Shown: positions 25,411-32,195, counted from the stretch's first letter. The stretch: DNA of 49,159 nucleotides from a bacterium D16-51 (GCA_003612285.1 RAYE01000046.1:1-49159), one strand, 5' to 3'. Notes: generated by a model not told the origin, from the sequence alone. Numbers and translations are program-made.

Positions 25411-26000
25411 ATGAAAATTCAGGAGGAAGATCTTAAGACGATGCTGGATATTCGGGGGGGGGAATATCCCAGTCCGTATGAAGGAAAAATTAGGACAGGT
25501 TGAGTTAAATTATCATAAAATAACAGGCAAAGAAAAGGAACTGGCTGTTTTGCAAAATTTTAAAAAGGATTGAAAAGGATACGCAGGTTGTTGGGACTCC
25601 GGAGAGGACGAAAGTATGGGAGGCAGGGTGGAATGAAAATAAACAGCGCCTGATTACTGTTTTAAAATAAAAGAAAATAGCGCTGTATTTACATTTGCGG
25701 CATTGGAACAGGTTGGAAAGAATTTTTCATGCTTTTTAGAATACCTGCTGGTACAGAAGCCGGAAATTTGTATTCATTTAGAACCAATTGTTGAATTATA
25801 TGAGGAAGACAATATTATTGATTGGTGTGCAAAACAGTTCCATAAAAAAGGCAGTATTGGATGGGTTTCTTCCTGCGCTGCAGGAATTGCAAAAGCAGGG
25901 GGAGATTGAAATCTGTAAGGTAAAAAGGCTGGAACTTGGTAACTTTAACCATGAAGGATATACGTTGATTGTTTGGAAGCCGTCTAAGAACTGTAGATAA
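25411..26000 (+). pseudogene. Decayed sugar methyltransferase-like gene with a poly-G tract
   Basis: Several frames over this stretch together spell fragments of one protein. An ATG at 25411 opens 'MKIQEEDLKTMLDIRGG', then the nine-G run at 25454-25462; with eight G it continues 'NIPVRMKEKLGQVELNYHK'. After a shift near 25560 comes 'KRIEKDTQVVGTPERTKVWE', after another near 25660 'FTFAALEQVGKNFSCFLEYL', and after the A-run near 25845 'FLPALQELQKQGEIEICKVK' to the stop at 26000. At least three shifts besides the tract, and no SAM-binding glycine motif, so an internal deletion is likely. The C-terminal pieces resemble SAM-dependent sugar methyltransferases, which I hold only loosely. The poly-G tract suggests that it was once phase-variable like its neighbours. 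Confidence 0.65.
25454..25462 (+). repeat. Poly-G tract (9 G) in a decayed gene
   Basis: Nine G forming glycine codons after an ATT CGG context. With nine the short frame ends at once (stop 24 bases on); with eight it stays open for another 36 codons. The host gene carries further lesions, so the tract is probably a relic. Confidence 0.8.
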
Positions 26001-26036
26001 GGAACTGTTAAGAAATTAATTCTTAACAGTTCCTTA
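25998..26036. repeat. Short AGGAACTGT-family inverted repeat
   Basis: TAAGGAACTGTTAAGAA at 25998-26014 and TTCTTAACAGTTCCTTA at 26020-26036 form a perfect 17-bp stem around five bases. The ends match the 159-bp element at 14768. It follows the decayed methyltransferase directly; a partial extra copy CTAAGAACTGTAGATAA lies just to its left at 25984-26000. It might also stop transcription, although there is no clean T-run. Confidence 0.75.
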
Positions 26037-26148
26037 GTAAAAGCAAGTCGGTATATTATTTTATGGATAGGAATAATGGATAAACAGGACGGATGGAAAA
26101 ATGAGGTAACAAGTTTGAAAGTTTCTTTCAAGCTTATCAGTAATGTTT

Positions 26149-26181
26149 TCTCAATTTTGGGAAGAGCATCCAAAATTGAGA
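26149..26181 (+). promoter_or_regulatory. Perfect 12-bp hairpin just upstream of gmhA
   Basis: TCTCAATTTTGG at 26149-26160 pairs perfectly with CCAAAATTGAGA at 26170-26181 around a 9-base loop. It ends about 17 bases before the gmhA start and just before its ribosome site. No T-run follows, so it is more likely an RNA stability or translation-control element, or a protein-binding dyad, than a terminator. Confidence 0.5.
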
Positions 26182-26197
26182 AAGATGGGGTATAGAG

Positions 26198-26860
26198 ATG
26201 AAAAAAGAACTGGAAAAACATATAGATTTGCTTTCAAAAAGATATCCGCGGCTTGAGGCATGCAAAGACAGCATTGCAGAAGCTTTTTATTTAATGGAAG
26301 ACTGCTACCAGAGGGATGGGAAGCTTTTGATTGCCGGGAATGGCGGCTCTGCGGCGGATGCAGAACACATAGCGGGGGAGCTGATGAAGCGTTTTAAAAT
26401 AAAGCGTCCCGTAAGTAAGGAGTTTGCCGGGAGGCTGGCTGCGGTGGACAGGGAGAGGGGAAGCTCTTTGGCGGCAAGCCTGGAGCGTCCGCTTATGGCA
26501 ATTCCGCTTGTTGCGCATGAGGCATTGACAACAGCATATATCAATGACGTGGATGCTTTGGGGGTGTTTGCCCAGCAGCTTTTTGGATATGGACGGGAAG
26601 GGGATGTATTTCTTGGGATCTCTACGTCTGGCAATGCAAAAAATATAATAAATGCAGCAGTAGTGGCGCATGCCGCCGGAATAAAAGTGGTTGGGCTGAC
26701 AGGAGGAGACGGCGGGGAGCTGGCAAAGATGGCGGATGTTTCTATTATTGTACCGGAAACAGAAACTTATATGGTACAGGAACTGCATTTGCCGGTATAC
26801 CATTGCCTGTGCATGATGTTGGAAGAGCGTTTTTTTGGAAGCTGCCAAAAGGAGCAGTAA
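26198..26860 (+). CDS. gmhA: Sedoheptulose 7-phosphate isomerase
   Basis: Converts sedoheptulose 7-phosphate to D-glycero-D-manno-heptose 7-phosphate, the first committed step to activated heptose. The 220 residues form a SIS-domain protein of the GmhA group. 'LLIAGNGGSAADAEHIAGEL' at about residues 43-62 is the phosphate-binding loop, 'LVAHEALTTAYINDVDALGV' is the family segment near 110, 'LGISTSGNAKNIINAAVVAH' is the second phosphate loop, and 'ETYMVQELHLPVYHCLCMML' holds the catalytic histidine. It is a soluble cytosolic tetramer in known members. It is somewhat longer than E. coli GmhA by a short N-terminal helix. The hairpin just upstream may affect its expression. Confidence 0.92.
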   Translation: MKKELEKHIDLLSKRYPRLEACKDSIAEAFYLMEDCYQRDGKLLIAGNGGSAADAEHIAGELMKRFKIKRPVSKEFAGRLAAVDRERGSSLAASLERPLMAIPLVAHEALTTAYINDVDALGVFAQQLFGYGREGDVFLGISTSGNAKNIINAAVVAHAAGIKVVGLTGGDGGELAKMADVSIIVPETETYMVQELHLPVYHCLCMMLEERFFGSCQKEQ

Positions 26861-26914
26861 GCATGCCCGCTTGGCGTGTTGCTTTTTTGGGATAAACAGT
26901 TAGGTGGAATTCAT

Positions 26915-28678
26915 ATGATTCGAGTAATGAAAAAATTTTATATCTTGTTAAATAGGCACCAAAAGGGCAGGGTAATTATCCTGTTTTTTATGATGCTGCT
27001 TGGAGGCGGATTTGAGGTGGCTGGTGTATCTATGATGCTGCCGCTTATAACGGCAGCCATGGATCCCAATATAATAACAAATAATAAATTTTGTAAATAT
27101 ATCTGCCAGATATTCCAAATAACAAATCATGTGGATTTTGTTATTTGGTGTATTGCTGCTGTTGTGATTATTTATATTATTAAAGCGGCATATTTGACTT
27201 TTGAATATTCTGTCCAGTACAGGTTTGTTTTTAATAATCGCTTTATAACCCAGTCAAAGCTTTTGGAAGTATATCTGCACCGCCCATATGAATATTTTCT
27301 TTCGGCGCAGTCAGGAGAAATCATACGGGTGGTACAAGAAGATGCAGGCAGTTCATTTAATATGCTTACGGTAATCCTTACTTTTCTGACAGAGGCAGTT
27401 GTATCTGCAGCTTTGATTGCAACTGTTTTTGTGATTAATCCATTTATGACTGTTTTTGTTGCGGCAACATTATTAATCCTGATGGTAGTGATTTTAAAAT
27501 GTCTCCGTCCGCTCCTTAGGAGAGAGGGGGAAATATACCAAAAGACTTATGCGGAAACGAATAAGTGGCTTTTGCAGTCTATTTCCGGGATAAAAGAAGT
27601 TAAAGTTACGCAGACAGAAGATTTCTTTCTTGATAATTTTGTAAAATATGGGAAAAAGATGGTAAATGCGGCGCGTTGGAACAGTACTTTGCAAAATATC
27701 CCGAGGAATCTGATAGAACTCGTCTCTGTCTGTTCTATGATGATAGTACTTGGAATCATGATTGCTGCAGGACATGAGATGGAGTCTCTGCTACCATCTT
27801 TGTCAGCTTTTGTGATGGCGGCAGTTAAGCTGCTCCCTTCTGCAAACCGGATGATGTCAAGCATGACGCAGGTTGTATTTTACGAGCCGGCTCTTGACAA
27901 TATGCTGGAAAACCTTGCGGATTTGGAAGAACAGGTTTCCTGGGAGGATCGGGAGGCAAAAGAACTGCCGCTTACAAGAGAAATCCGTTTTAAAGGAATT
28001 GACTATACCTATCCAAGCGGGGAAAAAAAGATTTTTAGCCAGGCAGAACTGGTGGTTCCGGTCGGAAGTTCGGTTGGGGTGATTGGGGCGTCCGGTGCAG
28101 GGAAGACAACGGCTGTGGATATCCTGCTTGGCCTTTTAAAGCCGCAGGCAGGGCAGGTGCTGGCAGACGGCGTGGATGTGTCTGAAAATATGCCAGGCTG
28201 GCTTGCACATATTGGCTATATTCCGCAGATGATATTTATGCTGGATGATACCATCCGTGCTAATATTGTGTTTGGGCATGTGGAAGCTGATAGTGCAAAA
28301 GGTAGGGGGAAGCCAGATTTTGATATGGAAATGGAGAAAGCAGTCTGGGCGGCGCTTGAAGAGGCACAGCTTGCGGATTTTGTACGGTCGCTTCCAAAGG
28401 GGATTGATACGGCAATCGGTGAACGCGGCGTGCGCCTTTCCGGTGGGCAGAGACAGCGTATCGGAATTGCACGGGCGCTTTTTACCAATCCTGATGTACT
28501 TATTTTTGATGAAGCAACTTCGGCGCTTGATAACGAGACAGAGGAGGCGATTATGCAGTCTGTCAATGCCCTGCATGGGAAAAAAACAATGATCATTATT
28601 GCGCACAGGCTCACGACAATAGAGGGCTGTGATATGGTGTACCGTGCAGAAAATGGAAAACTGGTAAATAATAGATAA
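26915..28678 (+). CDS. PglK/MsbA-type ABC exporter (lipid-linked glycan flippase)
   Basis: A 587-residue half-transporter with six membrane segments in the first ~320 residues, followed by one ATPase domain. 'GVIGASGAGKTTAVDILLGL' is Walker A, 'VRLSGGQRQRIGIARALF' the signature, 'VLIFDEATSALDNETEE' Walker B, and 'MIIIAHRLTTIEGCD' the H-loop. Length and N-terminus ('HQKGRVIILFFMMLLGGGFE') are like PglK of Campylobacter, which flips lipid-linked oligosaccharide. As the last gene of the locus, and with no Wzx-type flippase seen in the window, it is the best candidate for moving the repeat unit across the membrane. The ATG at 26915 follows TAGGTGG; an upstream GTG at 26876 lacks a ribosome site. 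Confidence 0.88.
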   Translation: MIRVMKKFYILLNRHQKGRVIILFFMMLLGGGFEVAGVSMMLPLITAAMDPNIITNNKFCKYICQIFQITNHVDFVIWCIAAVVIIYIIKAAYLTFEYSVQYRFVFNNRFITQSKLLEVYLHRPYEYFLSAQSGEIIRVVQEDAGSSFNMLTVILTFLTEAVVSAALIATVFVINPFMTVFVAATLLILMVVILKCLRPLLRREGEIYQKTYAETNKWLLQSISGIKEVKVTQTEDFFLDNFVKYGKKMVNAARWNSTLQNIPRNLIELVSVCSMMIVLGIMIAAGHEMESLLPSLSAFVMAAVKLLPSANRMMSSMTQVVFYEPALDNMLENLADLEEQVSWEDREAKELPLTREIRFKGIDYTYPSGEKKIFSQAELVVPVGSSVGVIGASGAGKTTAVDILLGLLKPQAGQVLADGVDVSENMPGWLAHIGYIPQMIFMLDDTIRANIVFGHVEADSAKGRGKPDFDMEMEKAVWAALEEAQLADFVRSLPKGIDTAIGERGVRLSGGQRQRIGIARALFTNPDVLIFDEATSALDNETEEAIMQSVNALHGKKTMIIIAHRLTTIEGCDMVYRAENGKLVNNR

Positions 28679-28757
28679 ACCTGCAATTAGCATAGTAATT
28701 GTGCATAATGACAAAATGAACAAAAATATAGATAAACCCATGTTATTATCATATATA

Positions 28758-28859
28758 AGTTAAGCAACAACCAATCAATCGCAAACGGCAAAGCCCTAAA
28801 GTGCAAGGCATAGCAAACTCACAAAAGGGATAACCATAAACAAGCAGTTGCTTAACTTC
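28758..28859. other. Inverted repeat in the 283-bp gap after the flippase gene
   Basis: AAGTTAAGCAAC at 28758-28769 has a perfect inverted copy GTTGCTTAACTT at about 28848-28859. The ~78 bases between are rich in GCAAA and CAAAC boxes. It could be a structured RNA, a remnant of a mobile element, or the 3' end of the polysaccharide transcript. I could not match it to a known RNA family. Confidence 0.4.
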
Positions 28860-28882
28860 CTGCCTTGATAATTTAATAAGGC

Positions 28883-28911
28883 TTTACACATTTTACATAA
28901 TTTGTTATGAT
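28883..28911 (+). promoter_or_regulatory. Sigma-A type promoter of tiny-ORF cassette A
   Basis: TTTACA at 28883-28888 and TATGAT at 28906-28911, separated by 17 bases. The -35 box lies in the motif AATAAGGCTTTACAC, which recurs in front of the tiny gene at 46540 and in inverted form after both genes. Confidence 0.75.
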
Positions 28912-28961
28912 TAAAATGTAACAATCAACATAAATTATATATAGAAAGTAGGTGATTGTAT

Positions 28962-29138
28962 ATGCCAATGACTGAAAAAGAATATAATGGTAATCTTCTT
29001 GATCAATTAACATTATTAGAACGAATTGAAGAAGTTGCAATTGAAACAAAAGATGAAAAGGTTCTAAAGGTGATTGAAAAATTAAAAAGAGAGGTCAACC
29101 GTAAACTTTATCAAAAACCGCCATTAATTGACAATTAA
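28962..29138 (+). CDS. Small helical protein of unknown function (cassette A)
   Basis: A 58-residue charged protein starting 'MPMTEKEYNGNLLDQLTLLE' and rich in Leu, Glu and Lys, so probably two amphipathic helices. No family recognised. AAAGTAGGTG lies about eight bases before the ATG; a TTG at 28956 adds two residues. It has its own promoter and a hairpin terminator, so it is a free-standing transcript. The architecture is shared with the unrelated small protein at 46540. Codon use is AT-rich, unlike the flippase before it. Confidence 0.65.
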   Translation: MPMTEKEYNGNLLDQLTLLERIEEVAIETKDEKVLKVIEKLKREVNRKLYQKPPLIDN

Positions 29139-29156
29139 TAATCACATATCATATAT

Positions 29157-29203
29157 AAAGGTGTAAAGTCTTATTGAATTATTAAGGCTTTGCATCTTTT
29201 TAA
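29157..29203 (+). terminator. Hairpin terminator of cassette A
   Basis: AAAGGTGTAAAG at 29157-29168 pairs with CTTTGCATCTTT at 29188-29199 through some G-U pairs, with CTTA/TAAG closing inside, and a T-run on the 3' side. It is nearly the same as the terminator at 46709. Confidence 0.7.
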
Positions 29204-29284
29204 TTTGAAGAAATAATAGTCACGACATCAAACAAAGCAAACAACAAAATCAAATATAACAACACGAAAGTGAGGTGACGAGAT

Positions 29285-29365
29285 ATGGCAAAAATTAGAA
29301 CAATCACAATGAAAGAGGTTCAGGATTTAATCAACAACGGTGTTTCAACATTACTTGAATATTAA
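29285..29365 (+). CDS. Candidate 26-residue peptide gene followed by nested hairpins
   Basis: A very short ORF, ATG at 29285 to TAA at 29365, with AGTGAGGTGACG as a good ribosome site. The peptide begins 'MAKIRTITMKEVQDLINNGV' and ends 'STLLEY'; it is probably one helix. Two overlapping hairpins start one base after its stop. This resembles a leader peptide with an attenuator, but the next gene is on the other strand and ends towards it. It may be a small peptide gene with a terminator only. Confidence 0.45.
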   Translation: MAKIRTITMKEVQDLINNGVSTLLEY

Positions 29366-29366
29366 C

Positions 29367-29424
29367 AACTGAGTATCAGCAGCAAGTCAAAAGGGTGCTG
29401 ATACTCAGTTAAGCACCCTTTTAT
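29367..29424 (+). terminator. Two overlapping hairpins, one a rho-independent terminator
   Basis: AACTGAGTATCAGCA at 29367-29381 pairs perfectly with TGCTGATACTCAGTT at 29396-29410. The competing stem is AAAAGGGTGCT at 29389-29399 with AGCACCCTTTT at 29412-29422, an ordinary terminator with T-rich end. Both cannot form together because they share 29396-29399. On the other strand the second stem would also terminate hisS. Confidence 0.7.
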
Positions 29425-29447
29425 AATTATAAGAAAGTAACAGCGGG

Positions 29448-30683
29448 CTAAAATAACTTTATGCCATCTTCCTGTCCATAAACGGCAAAGCCGTCGAAGT
29501 TCTGTGTCTCCAGTTTATTTAGAAATTTCCCGAGTTTTTTCGGCCGTTCAAATACAGATACCATATAGTCCTTTCGCAGTTCTTCTGCATAGGAAAGTGC
29601 TGGTATATAATCTGCAGCATCATAAAATATAGCAATACGTTTTTTTTGTCCTGGAATTTTGTAATCCTGTTCCATCAAAATGCCAAAAATACGCTCAAAT
29701 CCAATGGAAAAGCCAACGGCAGGGATCTCTTCATTGACAAATTTCCCAATCAGGTTGTCATAACGTCCGCCTCCGGCAACGGCTCCGCTGTACCCGGCTG
29801 CTTCTACTTCAAAAATAGTTCCAGTATAATAGCCCTGGCCGCGTACCAGTGACGGGGTAAATACAACGGGGAAAGAACTGCCCGAAACAGCATTTACGGT
29901 ATCAATAATATATTTTAGGTTTGAGATATATTCTGCATCGCAGACTTTTCTGATGGACTCAAGGTTTAAACTTCCGCTTTCAAACAGGCCAATAAAACGT
30001 TCTATTGCTTCCTGGTTAAAACCGGCTTCTATAAGTTCTGTTTTTATTCCCTCAATTCCGATTTTATCCAGTTTGTCAAAAATAATGGCCAGGCGTTCAT
30101 AATCCTGTTCTTCAAAGCCCGCATAGGCAAAGATGCTTTTTAAAATACGGCGGTCATTGATTTTAACCTGGAATTCTGAAATCCCGATACGCTTTAACGC
30201 CTTTGTAGTAGTAAGGATTAAATCAATTTCAGCATCGGCGGAAGGATTGCCGATAATGTCGATATCACATTGGGTAAACTCCCGGAGACGTCCTTTTTGC
30301 GGGCGTTCAGCACGGTACACCCTATCCATCTGGATTACTTTAAATGGCGTTGGCAGGCTGTTCCGGTTGTTGGAAAAATAGCGGGAAAGCGGAAGTGTTA
30401 AATCATAACGCAATCCCATATCAGAGAGGGAAGCCTCGCTAAGTTCTGTGTCATTTAAAGCAGATGAAAATTTCTGCCCCCGTTTTAAAATTTTAAAAAT
30501 CAGGTTCAGGTTTTCACCGCCTTCACTTTTGTCCAGGTTAACGGCATCTTCTATCGCCGGGGTTGCAATCCGGAAAAAGCCGGCATCCTGATATGTTTCC
30601 AGAATAATGTTCTGTAAGTAATCACGGATTACCATTTCTTCTGGAAGGTAATCCCTTGTTCCTTTTACTGGGGTAGATTTCAT
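29448..30683 (-). CDS. hisS: Histidyl-tRNA synthetase (short form)
   Basis: Charges tRNA-His. The 411-residue protein has the class II motifs: 'GTRDYLPEEMVIRDYLQNII' at the N-terminus, motif 2 'DRVYRAERPQKGRLREFTQC' near residue 115, the HisA histidine-binding box 'LVRGQGYYTGTIFEVEAAGY' near residue 270, and motif 3 'AVGFSIGFERIFGILMEQ'. A short anticodon-binding domain follows. HisZ, the ATP phosphoribosyltransferase regulatory subunit, is related, but HisZ usually lacks intact motif 2 arginine and the YYTG-F box, so hisS is favoured. It stands alone, not next to aspS as usual. It is shorter and slightly diverged in motif 2, and may be a second copy. Confidence 0.85.
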   Translation of the reverse strand: MKSTPVKGTRDYLPEEMVIRDYLQNIILETYQDAGFFRIATPAIEDAVNLDKSEGGENLNLIFKILKRGQKFSSALNDTELSEASLSDMGLRYDLTLPLSRYFSNNRNSLPTPFKVIQMDRVYRAERPQKGRLREFTQCDIDIIGNPSADAEIDLILTTTKALKRIGISEFQVKINDRRILKSIFAYAGFEEQDYERLAIIFDKLDKIGIEGIKTELIEAGFNQEAIERFIGLFESGSLNLESIRKVCDAEYISNLKYIIDTVNAVSGSSFPVVFTPSLVRGQGYYTGTIFEVEAAGYSGAVAGGGRYDNLIGKFVNEEIPAVGFSIGFERIFGILMEQDYKIPGQKKRIAIFYDAADYIPALSYAEELRKDYMVSVFERPKKLGKFLNKLETQNFDGFAVYGQEDGIKLF

Positions 30684-30705
30684 AAGTAAAATCCCTTCTT
30701 TCTTT

Positions 30706-30771
30706 ATGGTATAGTAACATTTCTGTTGCTTTAAGTCATAATCTATACTGTAACTTTTGTTACTTTACCAT
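30706..30771 (-). promoter_or_regulatory. Inverted repeat in the hisS leader
   Basis: ATGGTATAGTAAC at 30706-30718 and GTTACTTTACCAT at 30759-30771 are inverted copies with one mismatch; a smaller palindrome GTAACTTTTGTTAC sits at 30750-30763. The dyad is 23-88 bases before the hisS start and could be an operator or an RNA stem. No T-box features were found. Confidence 0.45.
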
Positions 30772-30876
30772 AAACCATGTAAAACAGCAAGGGGATATCA
30801 GCCAGAACACAAAACACCTCCTGCACAAGAGCATAATCCAAAAGAAAAATATAGGCAATGAGACAGTTTGAAAAAT

Positions 30877-31440
30877 TTATATTTTTTCTTCGCTTAAAAG
30901 TAATTGTTTTACTGTCCTCACATAATTTTCTGCAACCTGCTCATCAAACGAAATCACTCTCGACCACATTCGCAATCCTTGATAATAATATAATATCAAA
31001 TCTGAAACTTGCTCTACATCAACAGGCTGAAACTCTTTCGTTTCTATCCCATACTCCAAAAGGCTTATCCAACGCTTTTTGGCTTTATTATTGATATCTG
31101 TAAAAAATTCCTCATTCCCAAGATTGGCATATTCATAGATTGCAAGGCTCAAAGATAATTCTTTCTCCATAATTTCTGCTTTTATCGCCTCAAGCATATC
31201 TTCCAAAATTACCCTTGCCTTTTCCTTTTTTTCGATACGGTCTGCAATCACATATTCTTCCGAAAGAATTTCAGAGAAAATTTCCTCTGTTCCCGAGTAA
31301 TATCTATAAAGCCCGCCTCTGCTCAATCCTGTCTTTTCACAAATATCAGTCATTGTTACCGCTTTAAATCCTTTTTCAGCAAATAATTGATATGCCTGGC
31401 ATCGGATTGTTTCTTTTGTTTTTGTTCCCTTTCTCCCCAT
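30877..31440 (-). CDS. TetR family transcriptional regulator
   Basis: A 187-residue repressor. The N-terminal helix-turn-helix reads 'AYQLFAEKGFKAVTMTDICE' and 'KTGLSRGGLYRYYSGTEEIF' at residues 15-55, a clear TetR_N. The C-terminal ligand domain is not assigned to a ligand. The ATG at 31440 is one base beyond the stop of the acetyltransferase gene (TGATATG), so translation is coupled; a longer reading frame upstream overlaps that gene and is not used. The two genes share the promoter at 32006-32035, which is covered by a long palindrome that fits a TetR operator, so the regulator probably represses its own operon. Confidence 0.88.
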   Translation of the reverse strand: MGRKGTKTKETIRCQAYQLFAEKGFKAVTMTDICEKTGLSRGGLYRYYSGTEEIFSEILSEEYVIADRIEKKEKARVILEDMLEAIKAEIMEKELSLSLAIYEYANLGNEEFFTDINNKAKKRWISLLEYGIETKEFQPVDVEQVSDLILYYYQGLRMWSRVISFDEQVAENYVRTVKQLLLSEEKI

Positions 31441-31441
31441 A

Positions 31442-31969
31442 TCAGACAGCAAACTCCTCTCGCAAAACAGAATACATACAGTAGGACAGCACTTTTCCGT
31501 TTTTGTAAACACCACTGCGCATTGTTCCCTCATATGTAAAGCCTGTTTTTTCTAAAACGCCTCTTGAGCCTGCATTATCCGCAAAGGGTTCTGCATATAT
31601 ACGAACAATATCAAATGTTTCAAAAGCCTCTTTGCAAATCATCTGAACTGCTTCTGTCATGATGCCTTTACGCCAATAGCTTTCTGCAAGCCAATAGCCT
31701 AACTCCGCCGATTTTTCATATACATCATCTTTTACGAATATGCCTATACTGCCTACAGCCTGCCCGTCAATCACAATAGCGTAATTGATTTGTTTCTTTC
31801 CTGCATTGGCAATGCTGTCATTGATATACCAAATCGCATCGTCTAATGTATATGGATTTGGAAACACATTACGCAGATTTTTTGCAATATTAAAATTATC
31901 AGCAGCTTGTGCTAATGCTTTTGCGTCCTCTATCTCCCATGCCCTCAACTGAAACTCTTTCATCATCAT
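31442..31969 (-). CDS. GNAT N-acetyltransferase, RimJ/RimL type
   Basis: A 175-residue acetyltransferase of the RimJ/RimL-like group. 'FQLRAWEIEDAKALAQAADN' is the start of the fold, 'YAIVIDGQAVGSIGIFV' the central strands, 'ELGYWLAESYWRKGIMTEAV' the acetyl-CoA pyrophosphate loop, and 'AEPFADNAGSRGVLEKTGF' the asparagine-containing alpha-4 region. Three ATG codons stand in a row at 31969, 31966 and 31963; AAAGGAG is best spaced for the second or third. It is the first gene of a TetR-controlled operon, so it may detoxify the compound sensed by the repressor. Confidence 0.9.
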   Translation of the reverse strand: MMMKEFQLRAWEIEDAKALAQAADNFNIAKNLRNVFPNPYTLDDAIWYINDSIANAGKKQINYAIVIDGQAVGSIGIFVKDDVYEKSAELGYWLAESYWRKGIMTEAVQMICKEAFETFDIVRIYAEPFADNAGSRGVLEKTGFTYEGTMRSGVYKNGKVLSYCMYSVLREEFAV

Positions 31970-31981
31970 GTTCTCCTTTCA

Positions 31982-32035
31982 AAAAGCGACACTATTATCG
32001 TTTTTATTATAAGACAATAGTGTCGCTTTTGTCAA
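31982..32035 (-). promoter_or_regulatory. Promoter with overlapping 15-bp palindromic operator (GNAT-tetR)
   Basis: On the minus strand TTGACA (32035-32030) and TATAAT (32011-32006) form a consensus promoter with 18 bases between. A near-perfect dyad, AAAAGCGACACTATT at 31982-31996 and AATAGTGTCGCTTTT at 32016-32030, covers the spacer and the start region. This arrangement is typical of TetR autorepression. Confidence 0.8.
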
Positions 32036-32091
32036 TAGTGAAATTTTTGACTTCCTGGCAGGAATAGTGTAATATTAGTAAAGTATGTTTC

Positions 32092-32187
32092 AAAGGAGGA
32101 AGAGTGGAAATTATTTTCCACTCGACAAGTTTGTGTCTGCGCTGCGGCACAAACATTGCGTTATGCGCAAAGGCAGCGCAGAAATGA
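32092..32187 (+). promoter_or_regulatory. Structured leader of asd with a possible 27-residue leader ORF
   Basis: GAGTGGAAA/TTTTCCACTC forms a stem at 32102-32123, and TCTGCGCTGC with GCAGCGCAGA another at about 32135-32181. An AAAGGAGG box at 32092-32099 stands before a GTG at 32104 that opens 27 codons and stops at 32187, just before the asd ribosome site. It is too short for a lysine riboswitch. Confidence 0.4.
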
Positions 32188-32195
32188 GGTGAAAT

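Noticed and set aside
28758-28859. Cyclic-di-GMP or other known riboswitch
   Set aside because: GCAAA boxes recall GEMM-type riboswitches, but the conserved core order is not met and no suitable gene follows.
30684-30876. T-box leader for hisS
   Set aside because: No T-box sequence and no terminator-antiterminator pair; only simple inverted repeats.
32040-32195. Lysine riboswitch before asd
   Set aside because: The leader is too short and lacks the conserved lysine-riboswitch core.
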